Shown here: positions 23,015-31,710 of the stretch, one piece after another | Numbering within the stretch: the first letter of the stretch is position 1 | Layout: each line of letters opens with the position of its first letter | Assembly: GCF_007858275.1 (NCBI RefSeq) | Contig: NZ_VFEV01000014.1 | Span: forward strand, 1-64,000 | DNA: 64,000 bases | Origin: Pseudomonas proteolytica | GTDB taxonomy: Bacteria > Pseudomonadota > Gammaproteobacteria > Pseudomonadales > Pseudomonadaceae | Reading direction: 5' to 3' | Made by a program: the position numbers and the translations under genes | Notes under the pieces: model-generated | Databases searched by the model: none | What the model was told of the DNA's origin: nothing | What the model saw: only the letters and a program-made list of their open reading frames with translations

Positions 23015-23090
23015 GGGTCGTTAGCTCAGTTGGTAGAGCAGTTGGCTTTTAACCAATTGGTCGTAGGTTCGAATCCCACACGACCCACCA
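23015..23090 (+). tRNA. tRNA-Lys (anticodon TTT)
   Basis: A 76-base gene with encoded CCA. The acceptor stem GGGTCGT/ACGACCC, D arm AGCTCAGTTGGTAGAGC, anticodon loop CTTTTAA and T loop GTTCGAATC all fit. In P. aeruginosa the tRNA-Lys at the equivalent place behind queC is an integration site for pKLC102/PAPI-1-type elements. No duplicated 3' end of the gene was seen downstream. Confidence 0.98.
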
Positions 23091-23104
23091 TTTTTGGCGG
23101 TTTA

Positions 23105-23151
23105 GAAAATCCGGAAGGCCCACGCAAGTGAGGATTTCCGGGTTTTTTTTT
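23105..23151 (+). terminator. Terminator after tRNA-Lys
   Basis: AAATCCGGAA pairs, with one G-U, with TTCCGGGTTT, followed by a long T-run. Confidence 0.75.
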
Positions 23152-23281
23152 CCTTGTACAAAGGCAGGCGTAGGGCTCTCTGAGGAGCGTGACGTACTGC
23201 TTGCAGGGCCTCCTGAGCAAATACACTTTCAGCGCCCCCCTACCTCATCCTCCATCCTGCTACCGCCCCAAAGTCAGATGA

Positions 23282-24145
23282 CTACGCCTGAAGTCTTAGC
23301 GCGCTGATGATGAAAGCATGAAGGCTATTGACCGCTTTAGAGCCGCGAGAGGCTCGGCTACGTAAAATCGAAACTTCCATAGGTTCAATGTTTCCCAAGC
23401 CGTGCTCGCTACTTAAGACGTGAAGCGAGGCCTGTACGCTGCACTGAGTGATTGCGGCAATAGCGAGTCCGCCCTCGACTGCGGCCACCTGGCCAGCAAG
23501 GCTGGAGCTGTTGTACACCACCTTGAATTCGCGTCCCTGCTGGGTCAGTGAGTTCACTGCATAACGCCGGGCCAGGCTTTCACTTTCGTAGACTGCGATA
23601 GGCACCGGGTCTCGCCTCCACAGTTCGAACTGGGGTGAGCCCACCCAAACCATCGGTTCTTTGAAGAGAAATGTTCCGCTTTGAGGCGAGTCCCTGGACA
23701 CCAGCGCCAGATCAAGATCGCCGCTTCGCACACGCGGGATAAGCGTGGTCGATTGTTCACAGGTCAGTTCTATTTCCACGCCTGCGTAACGCGGCGAAAA
23801 GCGCTTCAGCACCGGAGTGAGATACTTGGCCGCGTAGTCCTCCGCGACGCCAAGGCGGATTCGTCCGGTCAACTCTTCACCATGAAAAGCCGCTTGGGTC
23901 TCGGCGTGCAGTGCGAGCATGCGACGGGCGTAGCTCAGCAGTGTCTGGCCGTCAGCGGTCAGTTGAAAGTGCCTCGGGCCACGACTCAACAACCGCCGTC
24001 CAAGCGCGGCCTCGAGTTTCTTCATCTGCATGCTGACGGCGGACTGCGATCTGTTTACCTCGTGGGCTGCGCCAGATAGCGAACCTGCATCCACCACTGC
24101 CACGAAGCACTTGAGCCAATCGATCTGCAAATCACTGGCAGGCAT
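23282..24145 (-). CDS. LysR family transcriptional regulator
   Basis: A 287-residue regulator with an N-terminal winged helix-turn-helix (about 8-65: FVAVVDAGSLSGAAHEVNRSQ then SAVSMQMKKLEAALG) and a periplasmic-binding-like effector domain. It is divergent from a LysE-type exporter gene, with a perfect 15-base palindrome of T-N11-A form between them (24159-24173). This arrangement suggests it controls the exporter and itself. The effector is unknown; an amino acid or related metabolite is a guess from the exporter family. Confidence 0.88.
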   Translation of the reverse strand: MPASDLQIDWLKCFVAVVDAGSLSGAAHEVNRSQSAVSMQMKKLEAALGRRLLSRGPRHFQLTADGQTLLSYARRMLALHAETQAAFHGEELTGRIRLGVAEDYAAKYLTPVLKRFSPRYAGVEIELTCEQSTTLIPRVRSGDLDLALVSRDSPQSGTFLFKEPMVWVGSPQFELWRRDPVPIAVYESESLARRYAVNSLTQQGREFKVVYNSSSLAGQVAAVEGGLAIAAITQCSVQASLHVLSSEHGLGNIEPMEVSILRSRASRGSKAVNSLHAFIISALRLQA

Positions 24146-24158
24146 CGCTGTTACCTCT

Positions 24159-24173
24159 ATTCGTTAATCGAAT
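24159..24173. promoter_or_regulatory. LysR-type operator in the divergent lysR/lysE gap
   Basis: ATTCGTTAATCGAAT is a perfect palindrome around TTAAT and contains the T-N11-A core. It lies 14 bases before the regulator's start and 85 before the exporter's. Confidence 0.6.
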
Positions 24174-24257
24174 GGCTAAGACGTGAATTATGCGCTTTTT
24201 ATGATGGCTGCTCACCCGCAAGATACTGGCCTGAACCAACACATACTGGATCTGATC

Positions 24258-24866
24258 ATGCCATTTGAGACCTGGTTGCTCTATCTGTTTACCTGTTGCG
24301 GCATAGCGGTAGTACCAGGGCCCAATGCATTGTTGGTGCTCACCCATGGAGCTATTCACGGGAGTCGCAAAACGCTGTTCACTATCACCGGTGGCGTGCT
24401 CGGCTTTGCCATCGTGCTTTCGCTTTGCGCGTTGGGATTGGGCGCACTGATCCAGGCGTCGGCCACCTGGTTCACAGCCTTGAAGGTGGTCGGCGGGCTC
24501 TATCTGATCTGGTTGGGCTTCGGGCTGTGGCGGGCTGCACCCGTCAGCCTTGATACGACCGGCACAACAACCTTGCAACGTTGGTCACTGTTCCGCCAAG
24601 GGCTGGTATCAGCCATTTCAAACCCTAAGGCACTGCTGCTATTCATGGCGTTTATCCCGCCGTTCCTGAATCCCCACAGAAGCATCATCGCGCAGACGGT
24701 CGTCATCGCGCTGACTTACGCGGTCGTGGAGTTCGCCGTTGAGTATCTAGTGGCCAGCGCTGCGCACCGGATCAGGCCTTGGTTAGCCCGAACCGGGCGC
24801 CGATTCAATAACGTCTGTGGTGGGTTTTTTGTACTTTTCGGGTTGGCCCTGCCCATCCATACCTGA
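24258..24866 (+). CDS. LysE/RhtB family amino-acid exporter
   Basis: A 202-residue inner-membrane exporter with six predicted helices. The family start MPFETWLLYLFTC, the motif VVPGPNALLVLTHG (about 18-31) and SNPKALLLFMAFIPPF (about 124-139) are typical of RhtB/LysE proteins that export amino acids or homoserine lactone-like compounds. The substrate is not predictable. The start at ATG 24258 is preferred to a GTG at 24183, which would add a hydrophilic stretch; neither has a strong ribosome site. It is probably under the divergent LysR. Confidence 0.87.
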   Translation: MPFETWLLYLFTCCGIAVVPGPNALLVLTHGAIHGSRKTLFTITGGVLGFAIVLSLCALGLGALIQASATWFTALKVVGGLYLIWLGFGLWRAAPVSLDTTGTTTLQRWSLFRQGLVSAISNPKALLLFMAFIPPFLNPHRSIIAQTVVIALTYAVVEFAVEYLVASAAHRIRPWLARTGRRFNNVCGGFFVLFGLALPIHT

Positions 24867-24985
24867 AGCCACGGCTACCCGTATCAGACGGGATTCTGAC
24901 CACAAATGTGGTGACAGTTGATGCTCTCAGGTTGCGCATTGCCGCTCACGACTTGCGCGGGTAAACCGGCCGCCTTGTTTGGCTA

Positions 24986-25783
24986 TCAGCCCCGGCGCCC
25001 ATTCATCCACGGGCTGTAGTCCACCTGCACATAACCCAGGGGCAGGCCTTTAGGGTGGTTGGCAAATCCCGGCATCTGGCGCAGGTCCAGCCGTTTGCAC
25101 TGCGTGGCGAGGCGTTGCTGCAACGCGCTATCTGCCTTGAACCCCTGTGAGCGGAACGGGCTTTGATTCAGGTTGACCATGCACTCACTCACTTTGCCCT
25201 GTGCGTCGGCAATGAAGTGGAAGCTGGCGACGCCAATGCTCTGGATGTCATGCCCTGCAAACAGTTGTTCGCGGAAGAAACGGATCTGCCTATAGAGGTC
25301 GATTCGGGTTTTCTGCAGTTGCTGCTGTTCTTCCGAGAGCCCAATCAGAGGGGTGAACACCATGGGGGCGACAATCACCTGGGAATCCTCGTTATCAGCG
25401 AAGGCCTTTTGTGAGACCTCGGGAAACAGTGTGGTCCAGCACAGCTCGGTGACCAGTTTGGCCAGCTTGGCCTGACGCAGTTGGTTCTGGCCCTCGTTGG
25501 GCAACAGCGTTCCGCGTTGGGTTGAGCAGTCCACTACATGGTTCTGCGTGTCGACGGTCATGACCATATTCATCACACCTGTCAGCTCCTGTTCATTGGC
25601 GGCCAGGGCATAACTGCGAAGTATTGTTTTGAACGAGTTGACGAACTTTGCGTATTCCTGTCGTCCCTGTGCCTGTTCTGCTACCTGCTCTGGCGTTTGA
25701 CTCTGGCAGCCGGACAGTGACAGTAGGCTTGCACCGAACAAGGCCAGTAGCCAGCGGGATGAAGAAGGCGCGTTGAATTCCAT
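24986..25783 (-). CDS. Putative lipoprotein of unknown function
   Basis: A 265-residue protein with a lipoprotein signal: hydrophobic stretch WLLALFGASLLSLSGC, giving the lipidated Cys26 followed by Gln-Ser, which allows sorting to the outer membrane. The rest is soluble, with a helical middle and a C-terminal region (GVASFHFIADAQGKVSECMV) faintly like TonB/energy-transducer C-terminal domains; that likeness is weak. ATG 25783 is chosen because it puts the signal at the N terminus; ATG 25798 and 25840 are alternatives. It has no clear operon partner. Function not recognised. Confidence 0.7.
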   Translation of the reverse strand: MEFNAPSSSRWLLALFGASLLSLSGCQSQTPEQVAEQAQGRQEYAKFVNSFKTILRSYALAANEQELTGVMNMVMTVDTQNHVVDCSTQRGTLLPNEGQNQLRQAKLAKLVTELCWTTLFPEVSQKAFADNEDSQVIVAPMVFTPLIGLSEEQQQLQKTRIDLYRQIRFFREQLFAGHDIQSIGVASFHFIADAQGKVSECMVNLNQSPFRSQGFKADSALQQRLATQCKRLDLRQMPGFANHPKGLPLGYVQVDYSPWMNGRRG

Positions 25784-25938
25784 TTCTTGGGGGCTCATAC
25801 ACAATGGATTGGAGAAAATGTAGACGGGAACCATTCTCACCCATCGGGCGTTAAAGTGCGATTCGAAATAACGAAAAGCATGCCACTAGGGCCTTTGGTT
25901 TTAAAAGCTGACACGGGATGTTGTAGTGGTTTGCTCTG

Positions 25939-25955
25939 TAGACCTCAGGCGTCTA
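25939..25955. promoter_or_regulatory. Candidate operator before the Xre-RES pair
   Basis: TAGAC and GTCTA face each other across seven bases, 35 bases before the antitoxin start; a further GTCTGTAGA lies at about 25963. Antitoxins of this class repress their own promoter, so this is a plausible site. Confidence 0.45.
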
Positions 25956-25989
25956 TATTTGAGTCTGTAGATTAATTTGAGGTGGCACC

Positions 25990-26394
25990 ATGAGCCTGGC
26001 CCTCCAAGCACAGCCCTTTACCCGCGAGCAATGTGTCGCCGGACTACGGGCGGCCGTGAGCATCCTGGAGAAATGGCAGGCCAGCAGCGACCAGGCTTGC
26101 CGCATCTTGCGCATCTCGCGTAGTACCTACACCCGCGCCCGGCAGCGCGATGCTGCCTGGTCCGTGAGCCTGGATGCCGATCAGATGCAGCGCATCAGCT
26201 TCGTGCTGAATATCCACGCCACGCTGCGCATGGTGTTCGATAACCCCGAGAACGTGTACGGCTTCCCCGCAATGCCCAACGACAACCTGTTTTTCAACGG
26301 CCGCTCGCCTCTGGAGATCATGGCCCAGGGCGATATGATTTCCCTGTACGAAACCTTCCGGCGCATCGATGTGCTGCGTGGCGCGCAATGGTGA
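25990..26394 (+). CDS. Xre-like antitoxin (MbcA/ParS/Xre family)
   Basis: A 134-residue protein. The N-terminal half has a helix-turn-helix (about 33-55, SDQACRILRISRSTYTRAR), and the C-terminal half a DUF2384-type toxin-binding domain (LNIHATLRMVFDNPENVYGF then NDNLFFNGRSPLEIMAQG). It is followed by, and overlaps by seven bases, a RES toxin gene: the antitoxin-first order is standard. It should bind the toxin and repress the operon. Confidence 0.9.
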   Translation: MSLALQAQPFTREQCVAGLRAAVSILEKWQASSDQACRILRISRSTYTRARQRDAAWSVSLDADQMQRISFVLNIHATLRMVFDNPENVYGFPAMPNDNLFFNGRSPLEIMAQGDMISLYETFRRIDVLRGAQW

Positions 26395-27080
26395 GGGCCA
26401 GCCAGTTGGGCGATCTGCCCGGGGGGCAGTTGCAGGCCTATCGCCTGGTCAATTCAAAATTCCCGCCGATTGCCTTATTTGATGATGTGGCGGATGCCGA
26501 GGAGTTTGAGGCGCTTTATCAGATCCAGGCCCTGACCAACCCGCGTCTGGGCAATGAGGTCGGGCGGATCGAGCTGATAGCCCGTAGGGAAATCCCGTTC
26601 GGGATTGTGGGATGTTCCTACGCAATTGCGCCGTTCACCCACGTCAACCCGGCAGGGTCGCGTTTCAGCGCGGGTGATTTTGGTGTGCTGTACCTGGCGG
26701 CCACTATCGAGACGGCACTGGCAGAGGTGCGTCACCACCAGAACCAGTATTGGTCCGGGGTCCGTGGCCTTAATTATGAGCGTTTTGTGTTTCGCGCACT
26801 GGCGTGCAGTTTTGCCGGCGACTCGATGAAGGATGCGACGTCGGTGCCTATGAGCGACCCGATCTACGACCCCGACGACTACAGCCACGCCCAGCGCTTG
26901 GGTGGTGAGTTGAAGAAGGCCGGGTGTCCCGGCCTTCGTTACCTGTCGGTGCGCTCAGAGGGCGATCACTGCTGGGCCTTGCTGACACCCCGGCCGGTGT
27001 CGTCGATTGTCCAGGCCTCCCATTATGAGATGGTCTGGAATGGCCAGATCACCAGTGTCAGCCAGATCCGCGAAGCCTGA
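26388..27080 (+). CDS. RES domain toxin
   Basis: A 230-residue RES-domain protein. The family's conserved Arg (AYRLVNSKF, about residue 19), Glu (LAATIETALAEVRHH, about 112) and Ser residues are visible. RES toxins studied in Pseudomonas putida and other bacteria degrade NAD+ and stop growth; the fold resembles ADP-ribosyltransferases. The ATG lies inside the end of the antitoxin gene (overlap 26388-26394), so translation is coupled. All key parts look intact, so the pair is probably active. It sits in the variable tRNA-Lys/nadA segment. Confidence 0.9.
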   Translation: MVRASQLGDLPGGQLQAYRLVNSKFPPIALFDDVADAEEFEALYQIQALTNPRLGNEVGRIELIARREIPFGIVGCSYAIAPFTHVNPAGSRFSAGDFGVLYLAATIETALAEVRHHQNQYWSGVRGLNYERFVFRALACSFAGDSMKDATSVPMSDPIYDPDDYSHAQRLGGELKKAGCPGLRYLSVRSEGDHCWALLTPRPVSSIVQASHYEMVWNGQITSVSQIREA

Positions 27081-27090
27081 CCCTGGCGAG

Positions 27091-28233
27091 TCAGATCTGC
27101 CCGCGCACCAGGATTGACTCATCGATCTGCGCAATCGACGTAACCCCGGTCAGGGTCATGGCCACGCGCATTTCCTTGGCAAAAATATCCAGCAGATTCT
27201 CCACGCCGCGCTGGCCATCTGCGGCCAACGCGTAGGCGGGCGCTCGTCCCAGCAACACACCCCGGGCGCCCAGGGCGAGCATGCGCACCACGTCCAGCCC
27301 AGAGCGCACCCCAGAGTCCACCAGCACCGTGAGATCGCTGCCAACCGCCTGGGCAATCTCAGGCAACGCCTTGGCGGTAGACAGCACGCCATCGAGCTGG
27401 CGGCCGCCATGGTTGGACACGACGATACCGTCGGCCCCGAAGCTCACCGCATCCTTGGCATCCTGTGGGTCGAGGATGCCCTTGATGATCATTGGGCCCT
27501 TCCAGAACTCGCGGATCCATTCCAGGTCTTTCCAGCTGATGGACGGGTCGAAGTTGGTGGCCAGCCAGCCGATGTAGTCTTCAAGGTGGGTTGGTTTGCC
27601 GAGGTATTTGGAAATATTGCCCAAGTCGTGGGGGCGGCCCATAAGTCCCACGTCAAAAGCCCAGGCTGGCTTGGTCACGGCCTGCAACATGCGCCGCTGG
27701 GCGGCGTACGGGCCGGACATCCCGGAGTGAGCATCGCGGTAGCGGGCACCGGGGGTTGGCATGTCGACGGTGAACACCAGGGTTTTCACCCCGGCGGCCT
27801 GGGCGCGCTCCAGGGCGTTCTTCATGAAGCCGCGGTCTTTGAGCACATAGAGTTGAAACCAGATCGATTGCGCGGTCTGCGATGCGACTTCCTCGATCGG
27901 GCACACGGAAACGGTCGACAGGCAAAAAGGGATGCCTTTATTGGCCGCCGCGTTCGCCACCTGGACTTCCCCGCGCCGGGCAAACATGCCGGTCAGGCCT
28001 ACCGGGCTCATGACCACCGGCATCGCCAGCGGTTGGTCGAACAGCGTGGTTTCCAGGCTCAGGCTCTCGACGTTGCGCAGGACGCGCTGGCGCAGGCTGA
28101 TGTCTGCCAGGTCCGAGCTGTTGGCCTTGAGGGTGTGCTCGGCGTAGGCGCCACCGTCAATGTAGTCGAACAGGAAACGCGGCAGTTTGCGGCGTGCGGC
28201 TTCGCGGTAATCCGATGCAGACGAAATGATCAT
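27091..28233 (-). CDS. lldD: L-lactate dehydrogenase (FMN-dependent)
   Basis: A 380-residue membrane-associated flavoenzyme that oxidises L-lactate to pyruvate and passes electrons to the respiratory chain. It is very similar to E. coli LldD from [15 protein letters not shown] through [20 protein letters not shown]; the catalytic His lies in [10 protein letters not shown] and the FMN phosphate site in [12 protein letters not shown]. No lldP permease or lldE is beside it, unlike the usual pseudomonad lactate operon. A divergent LysR gene follows a 108-base gap with a palindrome. Confidence 0.92.
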   Translation of the reverse strand: MIISSASDYREAARRKLPRFLFDYIDGGAYAEHTLKANSSDLADISLRQRVLRNVESLSLETTLFDQPLAMPVVMSPVGLTGMFARRGEVQVANAAANKGIPFCLSTVSVCPIEEVASQTAQSIWFQLYVLKDRGFMKNALERAQAAGVKTLVFTVDMPTPGARYRDAHSGMSGPYAAQRRMLQAVTKPAWAFDVGLMGRPHDLGNISKYLGKPTHLEDYIGWLATNFDPSISWKDLEWIREFWKGPMIIKGILDPQDAKDAVSFGADGIVVSNHGGRQLDGVLSTAKALPEIAQAVGSDLTVLVDSGVRSGLDVVRMLALGARGVLLGRAPAYALAADGQRGVENLLDIFAKEMRVAMTLTGVTSIAQIDESILVRGQI

Positions 28234-28294
28234 GAACAGTGAGGCCCCGGAATAAGGAAAACGGTGGGTGGAGGATAGTCAAAGGCTTTTCATG

Positions 28295-28311
28295 GTAAAA
28301 ACAACTTTTAC
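28295..28311. promoter_or_regulatory. Candidate LysR site between lldD and lysR
   Basis: GTAAAA and TTTTAC face each other over five bases in the 108-base divergent gap, 62 bases upstream of lldD and 31 upstream of the regulator. Confidence 0.5.
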
Positions 28312-28341
28312 AACTTAATTCAAGTCGCAAATGGAATAGTC

Positions 28342-29235
28342 ATGAACCTGCGAACGTTGCGAGCCTTTGTCGAAGTGGTGCGCCAAGGCAGTTTCTCACA
28401 AGCGGCCGAGATGGTTTCGCTCACGCAATCGAGCGTCAGCAAAGCGGTCAAGACCCTGGAGGAGGAGCTGGGCACGCCGCTGTTCAGCCGTATCGGCCAT
28501 AAGAGTGAACTGACAGCCGCTGGCGAGATTGCCTACCGCCGCGCCCTGGTGCTGCTCGCCGAGCGCAGCGACCTGCTGGCCGAGATCAATGACCTGCTGG
28601 GTCTCAAGCGTGGCGTCTTGCGCATCGGCCTGCCGCCGGTGGGCAGTGGTGAGTTATTTGCCGCGATGTTTGCGGTGTATCGCCAGCGTTACCCACAGAT
28701 CGATATCGAACTGATCGAGCATGGCAGCAAAAAGCTGGGCGAGTGCCTGCAAGCGGGGGAGGTGGATGTGGCTGCCCTGCTGGTGCCGGTGGAGGGCGAG
28801 TTCGAGTATCAGGACGTGCGCGTCGAGCCGTTGATGGTGGTCCTGCCCAGCAGCCATCCATTGGCCGGGCGCAAAAGTGTGGATTTTTCCGACTTGTCCG
28901 ACTCCCCATTCATACTCTTCGAGGCTGGATTTGCCCTGAATCGCATCATTCTTTCCGCCTGCGAGCGTCGGGGCGTCTCGCCGAAGGTTTCTGTGCGCAG
29001 CGCCCAGATCGACTTTATCGTCGACCTGGTCGGCGCGGGCCTGGGCGTTGCCTTCCTGCCGCGCATGCTGGCCTATAAACACCTGCATGCCGGCATTGCC
29101 TTGATCGCGCTGGATGAGCCCCAGACGGACTGGCATATCGCCCTGACCTGGCGGCGTAATGCTCACTTGCCACCGGCTGCGCGAGCCTGGTTGGATCTGG
29201 CCAGGGAAATGGGTAATGTCCCTGCGCCATATTAG
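28342..29235 (+). CDS. LysR family regulator, probable controller of lldD
   Basis: A 297-residue regulator with the N-terminal winged helix-turn-helix (MNLRTLRAFVEVVRQGSFSQ, then AAEMVSLTQSSVSKAVKTLE) and a two-lobed effector domain of the CynR/GltC kind. Its divergent position to lldD with a shared palindrome suggests it senses lactate or a related 2-hydroxy acid, whereas the lld operons usually have a GntR-type LldR. This is inference. The gene ends 154 bases before nadA. Confidence 0.86.
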   Translation: MNLRTLRAFVEVVRQGSFSQAAEMVSLTQSSVSKAVKTLEEELGTPLFSRIGHKSELTAAGEIAYRRALVLLAERSDLLAEINDLLGLKRGVLRIGLPPVGSGELFAAMFAVYRQRYPQIDIELIEHGSKKLGECLQAGEVDVAALLVPVEGEFEYQDVRVEPLMVVLPSSHPLAGRKSVDFSDLSDSPFILFEAGFALNRIILSACERRGVSPKVSVRSAQIDFIVDLVGAGLGVAFLPRMLAYKHLHAGIALIALDEPQTDWHIALTWRRNAHLPPAARAWLDLAREMGNVPAPY

Positions 29236-29389
29236 GCTTTTGAATCCAATCGATATTCTGTAGCCTTGCGCAGCTTCACCTAAACCCGTGCTTGATGAAC
29301 ACAATCACTTCGTCCGGCGGCGCCCGAAGGGCTCCAGAGCCGGTGGTACACTCGACTTTCGCGCAACTGCGCCTGTAGGTCTTGCGAAC

Positions 29390-30448
29390 ATGACGCAAAT
29401 TTCCGAACGCCTTCTGGTCCAAGCCCACCTCGATGCCAAGCAACCTAAGGTGCTCAGTGCCGAGCAAGAGGCAAGCTTACGTTCTGCCATCGCTGCCGAG
29501 CTCAAGGCTCAAGACGCGGTGCTGGTGGCGCACTTTTATTGCGACCCGGTGATTCAGGCCCTGGCTGAAGAAACCGGCGGCTGTGTTTCCGACTCCCTGG
29601 AAATGGCCCGCTTCGGCGCCGCCCATCCGGCCAAGACTGTACTGGTCGCCGGCGTGCGCTTCATGGGCGAGACGGCGAAAATCCTTACCCCCGAAAAACG
29701 GATCCTGATGCCGACCCTGGAAGCCACGTGCTCCCTGGACCTGGGTTGCCCGGTGGAAGAGTTTTCGGCGTTCTGCGACCAGCATCCGGAGCGTACCGTG
29801 GTGGTCTACGCCAACACTTCGGCGGCGGTCAAAGCGCGCGCGGATTGGGTGGTGACTTCCAGTTGCGCCCTGGAAATCGTCGAAAGCCTGATGGATAACG
29901 GCGAAACCATCATCTGGGGCCCGGACAAGCACCTGGGTACCTATATCCAGCGCCAGACCGGTGCCGACATGCTGCTGTGGGACGGTGCGTGCATCGTCCA
30001 CGAAGAGTTCAAGTCCAAGCAGTTGGAAGACATGAAGGCGCTGTACCCGGATGCAGCGATCCTGGTGCACCCGGAGTCACCAACCTCGGTGATCGAGTTG
30101 GCGGATGCCGTGGGTTCTACCAGCCAGTTGATTGCGGCGGCGCAGCGTTTGCCGAACAAGACGTTTATCGTCGCCACTGACCGTGGCATTTTCTACAAGA
30201 TGCAGCAGCTGTGCCCGGACAAGGTCTTTGTCGAGGCGCCCACCGCCGGTAACGGCGCGGCATGCCGCAGTTGTGCGCATTGCCCGTGGATGGCGATGAA
30301 TACCCTGGAGCGCACGTTGCAATGCCTGCGTGAAGGCAGCAACGAGATCTTCGTCGAACCCTCGTTGATCCCCCATGCCGTACGCCCACTCAAGCGCATG
30401 CTGGACTTTACCCAGGCGGCCCGCCTGAAGCTGGCCGGCAACGCCTGA
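29390..30448 (+). CDS. nadA: Quinolinate synthase
   Basis: A 352-residue iron-sulfur enzyme that condenses iminoaspartate (from NadB) with dihydroxyacetone phosphate to quinolinate in NAD synthesis. The three cluster cysteines lie in [22 protein letters not shown] and [12 protein letters not shown] regions, and [17 protein letters not shown] starts the first domain. ATG 29390 matches the family start [14 protein letters not shown]; an in-frame ATG at 29288 is rejected because the added residues are not family-like. A hairpin separates it from the convergent RDD gene. Confidence 0.96.
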   Translation: MTQISERLLVQAHLDAKQPKVLSAEQEASLRSAIAAELKAQDAVLVAHFYCDPVIQALAEETGGCVSDSLEMARFGAAHPAKTVLVAGVRFMGETAKILTPEKRILMPTLEATCSLDLGCPVEEFSAFCDQHPERTVVVYANTSAAVKARADWVVTSSCALEIVESLMDNGETIIWGPDKHLGTYIQRQTGADMLLWDGACIVHEEFKSKQLEDMKALYPDAAILVHPESPTSVIELADAVGSTSQLIAAAQRLPNKTFIVATDRGIFYKMQQLCPDKVFVEAPTAGNGAACRSCAHCPWMAMNTLERTLQCLREGSNEIFVEPSLIPHAVRPLKRMLDFTQAARLKLAGNA

Positions 30449-30466
30449 TCCAAGGCTGCTACAACC

Positions 30467-30502
30467 AAACTGTAGGAGCAGGCAAGCCTGCTGCTACAGT
30501 TT
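30467..30502. terminator. Palindrome between nadA and RDD gene (REP-like terminator)
   Basis: AAACTGTAG-AGCAGG and its complement form a near-perfect 17-base-pair stem around a two-base loop, between convergent genes. The core resembles a short REP. Confidence 0.65.
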
Positions 30503-30520
30503 GATTTGCATCGTTTGGCG

Positions 30521-31009
30521 CTATTTCTTTTTCTTCGGGATTCGCACCAACTGCGTGTCCGAATAAATGTCATGCCAGGCCCGCTGTTTCTTGTCCACCA
30601 GCGACCAGATAAACCCCAGCCCTGCGCACAACCACGACGCAATCGATACCACAAACCGCAACAGGGCCTGCCACAGGCTGATGCGCGAGCCGTCCGCGTT
30701 CTGCACGCGCACGCCCCACACTTGCATACCCAGGGTCTGCCCGGAATGGGTCCAGAACTTGGCAAAGAAGCCAAACAGTACAAAAAACAGAATCGTCGAC
30801 AGCAGCGGATCACCGTCCAGAGCGCCGGACTCCGAGAGTGTGCGCATTTTTGCCTCGCCCACAAACGCGATCCACACTAGCTTGTAAAGGAAGGCGGTAA
30901 CGATCAGCAGGGCGGTACACAACAGGAAGTCATAGAACATCGCTGCCAGACGACGGCCCAGGCCAACGGCGGGGAATTCGCCTTGGGGGCTTAGCAGGTG
31001 TTTCGACAT
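30521..31009 (-). CDS. RDD family membrane protein
   Basis: A 162-residue protein with the RDD start LGRRLAAMFYDFLLC (Arg then Asp in the first helix), two further membrane segments (about 68-88 and 113-135), and the RDD-typical THSGQTLGMQVWGVRV and DKKQRAWHDIYSDTQLV. RDD proteins are of mostly unknown function; some have been tied to ion or envelope homeostasis. The C terminus is very basic (PKKKK). It stands alone, convergent with nadA. Confidence 0.9.
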   Translation of the reverse strand: MSKHLLSPQGEFPAVGLGRRLAAMFYDFLLCTALLIVTAFLYKLVWIAFVGEAKMRTLSESGALDGDPLLSTILFFVLFGFFAKFWTHSGQTLGMQVWGVRVQNADGSRISLWQALLRFVVSIASWLCAGLGFIWSLVDKKQRAWHDIYSDTQLVRIPKKKK

Positions 31010-31057
31010 GGCTCGGCTCTCTGGAGGAAAAAAGCCATTTTACGGACAAACGCACAT

Positions 31058-31092
31058 AAAAAAGCCTCTGATGTCACCATCAGAGGCTTTTT
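31058..31092 (-). terminator. Terminator of the small cold-shock gene
   Basis: GCCTCTGATG pairs with CATCAGAGGC around a short loop, with T-run on the leftward strand just after the cold-shock gene. Confidence 0.9.
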
Positions 31093-31105
31093 GTCGCAGT
31101 AAGGA

Positions 31106-31318
31106 TCAGGCTTCTGCTTGTACTTCGTCCGCTTGCATGCCTTTTTGGCCCTGCACAGCGATGAAGGTCACTTTCTGGCCTTCTTTGAGGCTCTTGAAGC
31201 CGTTGCCCTGGATAGCGCGGAAATGCACGAACAGATCCGGACCGCTTTCTGGAGTGATAAAACCAAAACCTTTCTCGTCGTTAAACCACTTGACGGTACC
31301 GCTCTGACGTTCAGCCAT
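31106..31318 (-). CDS. CspA-family cold-shock protein
   Basis: A 70-residue single cold-shock domain with [17 protein letters not shown] (RNP1) and [10 protein letters not shown] (RNP2). It binds single-stranded RNA/DNA and acts as an RNA chaperone. The upstream region (31319 to about 31500) is long and untranslated, as is usual for csp mRNAs whose leader responds to temperature. Pseudomonads have several such paralogues; which one responds to cold cannot be told from sequence. Confidence 0.95.
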   Translation of the reverse strand: MAERQSGTVKWFNDEKGFGFITPESGPDLFVHFRAIQGNGFKSLKEGQKVTFIAVQGQKGMQADEVQAEA

Positions 31319-31710
31319 TTTCTTATTTCCTTGACGCTAAAAATTAATGACAGCCTCTTTCACATGAAAGAGTACTGGGCTGGGTTGCAGGAAAGTAAGA
31401 GACGTCGAACGGGTTGTAGCACAACTACTTCAGCTACTGCCCAGGTCCAGGTTCCAAGCGACCCATGCAAACACAGTGGGCAAACTCTACGCCAACTAAC
31501 ACAGGAAAAACAAGCCCTCTGCAAGCCACGTATTTACTAGCCCTGCTCGCACTTAGGGCAATATTGCCGCGGGGTGTTATTCGATAGATTGAGTCACTTG
31601 TTATAGGTTGATCGACATAACATTGACTATCGTCGGCGCACTGTTTTATGGCGGTTGTGTTACAGATTAGTGCAAGTGAACACAACCGCGTTACTTATAG
31701 GAACAGTCAA
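31319..31710. other. Intergenic region: csp leader and gcvT 3' end
   Basis: The 392 bases hold the promoter and long leader of the cold-shock gene and the stem-loop after gcvT (31651-31689). No other gene was recognised. Confidence 0.5.
31651..31689 (-). terminator. Stem-loop after gcvT
   Basis: GCGGTTGTGTT pairs perfectly with AACACAACCGC across a 17-base loop, 22 bases beyond the gcvT stop. The T-run is weak. Confidence 0.55.

Noticed and set aside
23015..23090. tRNA-Lys as left end of an integrated element
   Set aside because: No second copy of its 3' end and no integrase gene were seen up to nadA, so no element is called; only a hotspot is suggested.
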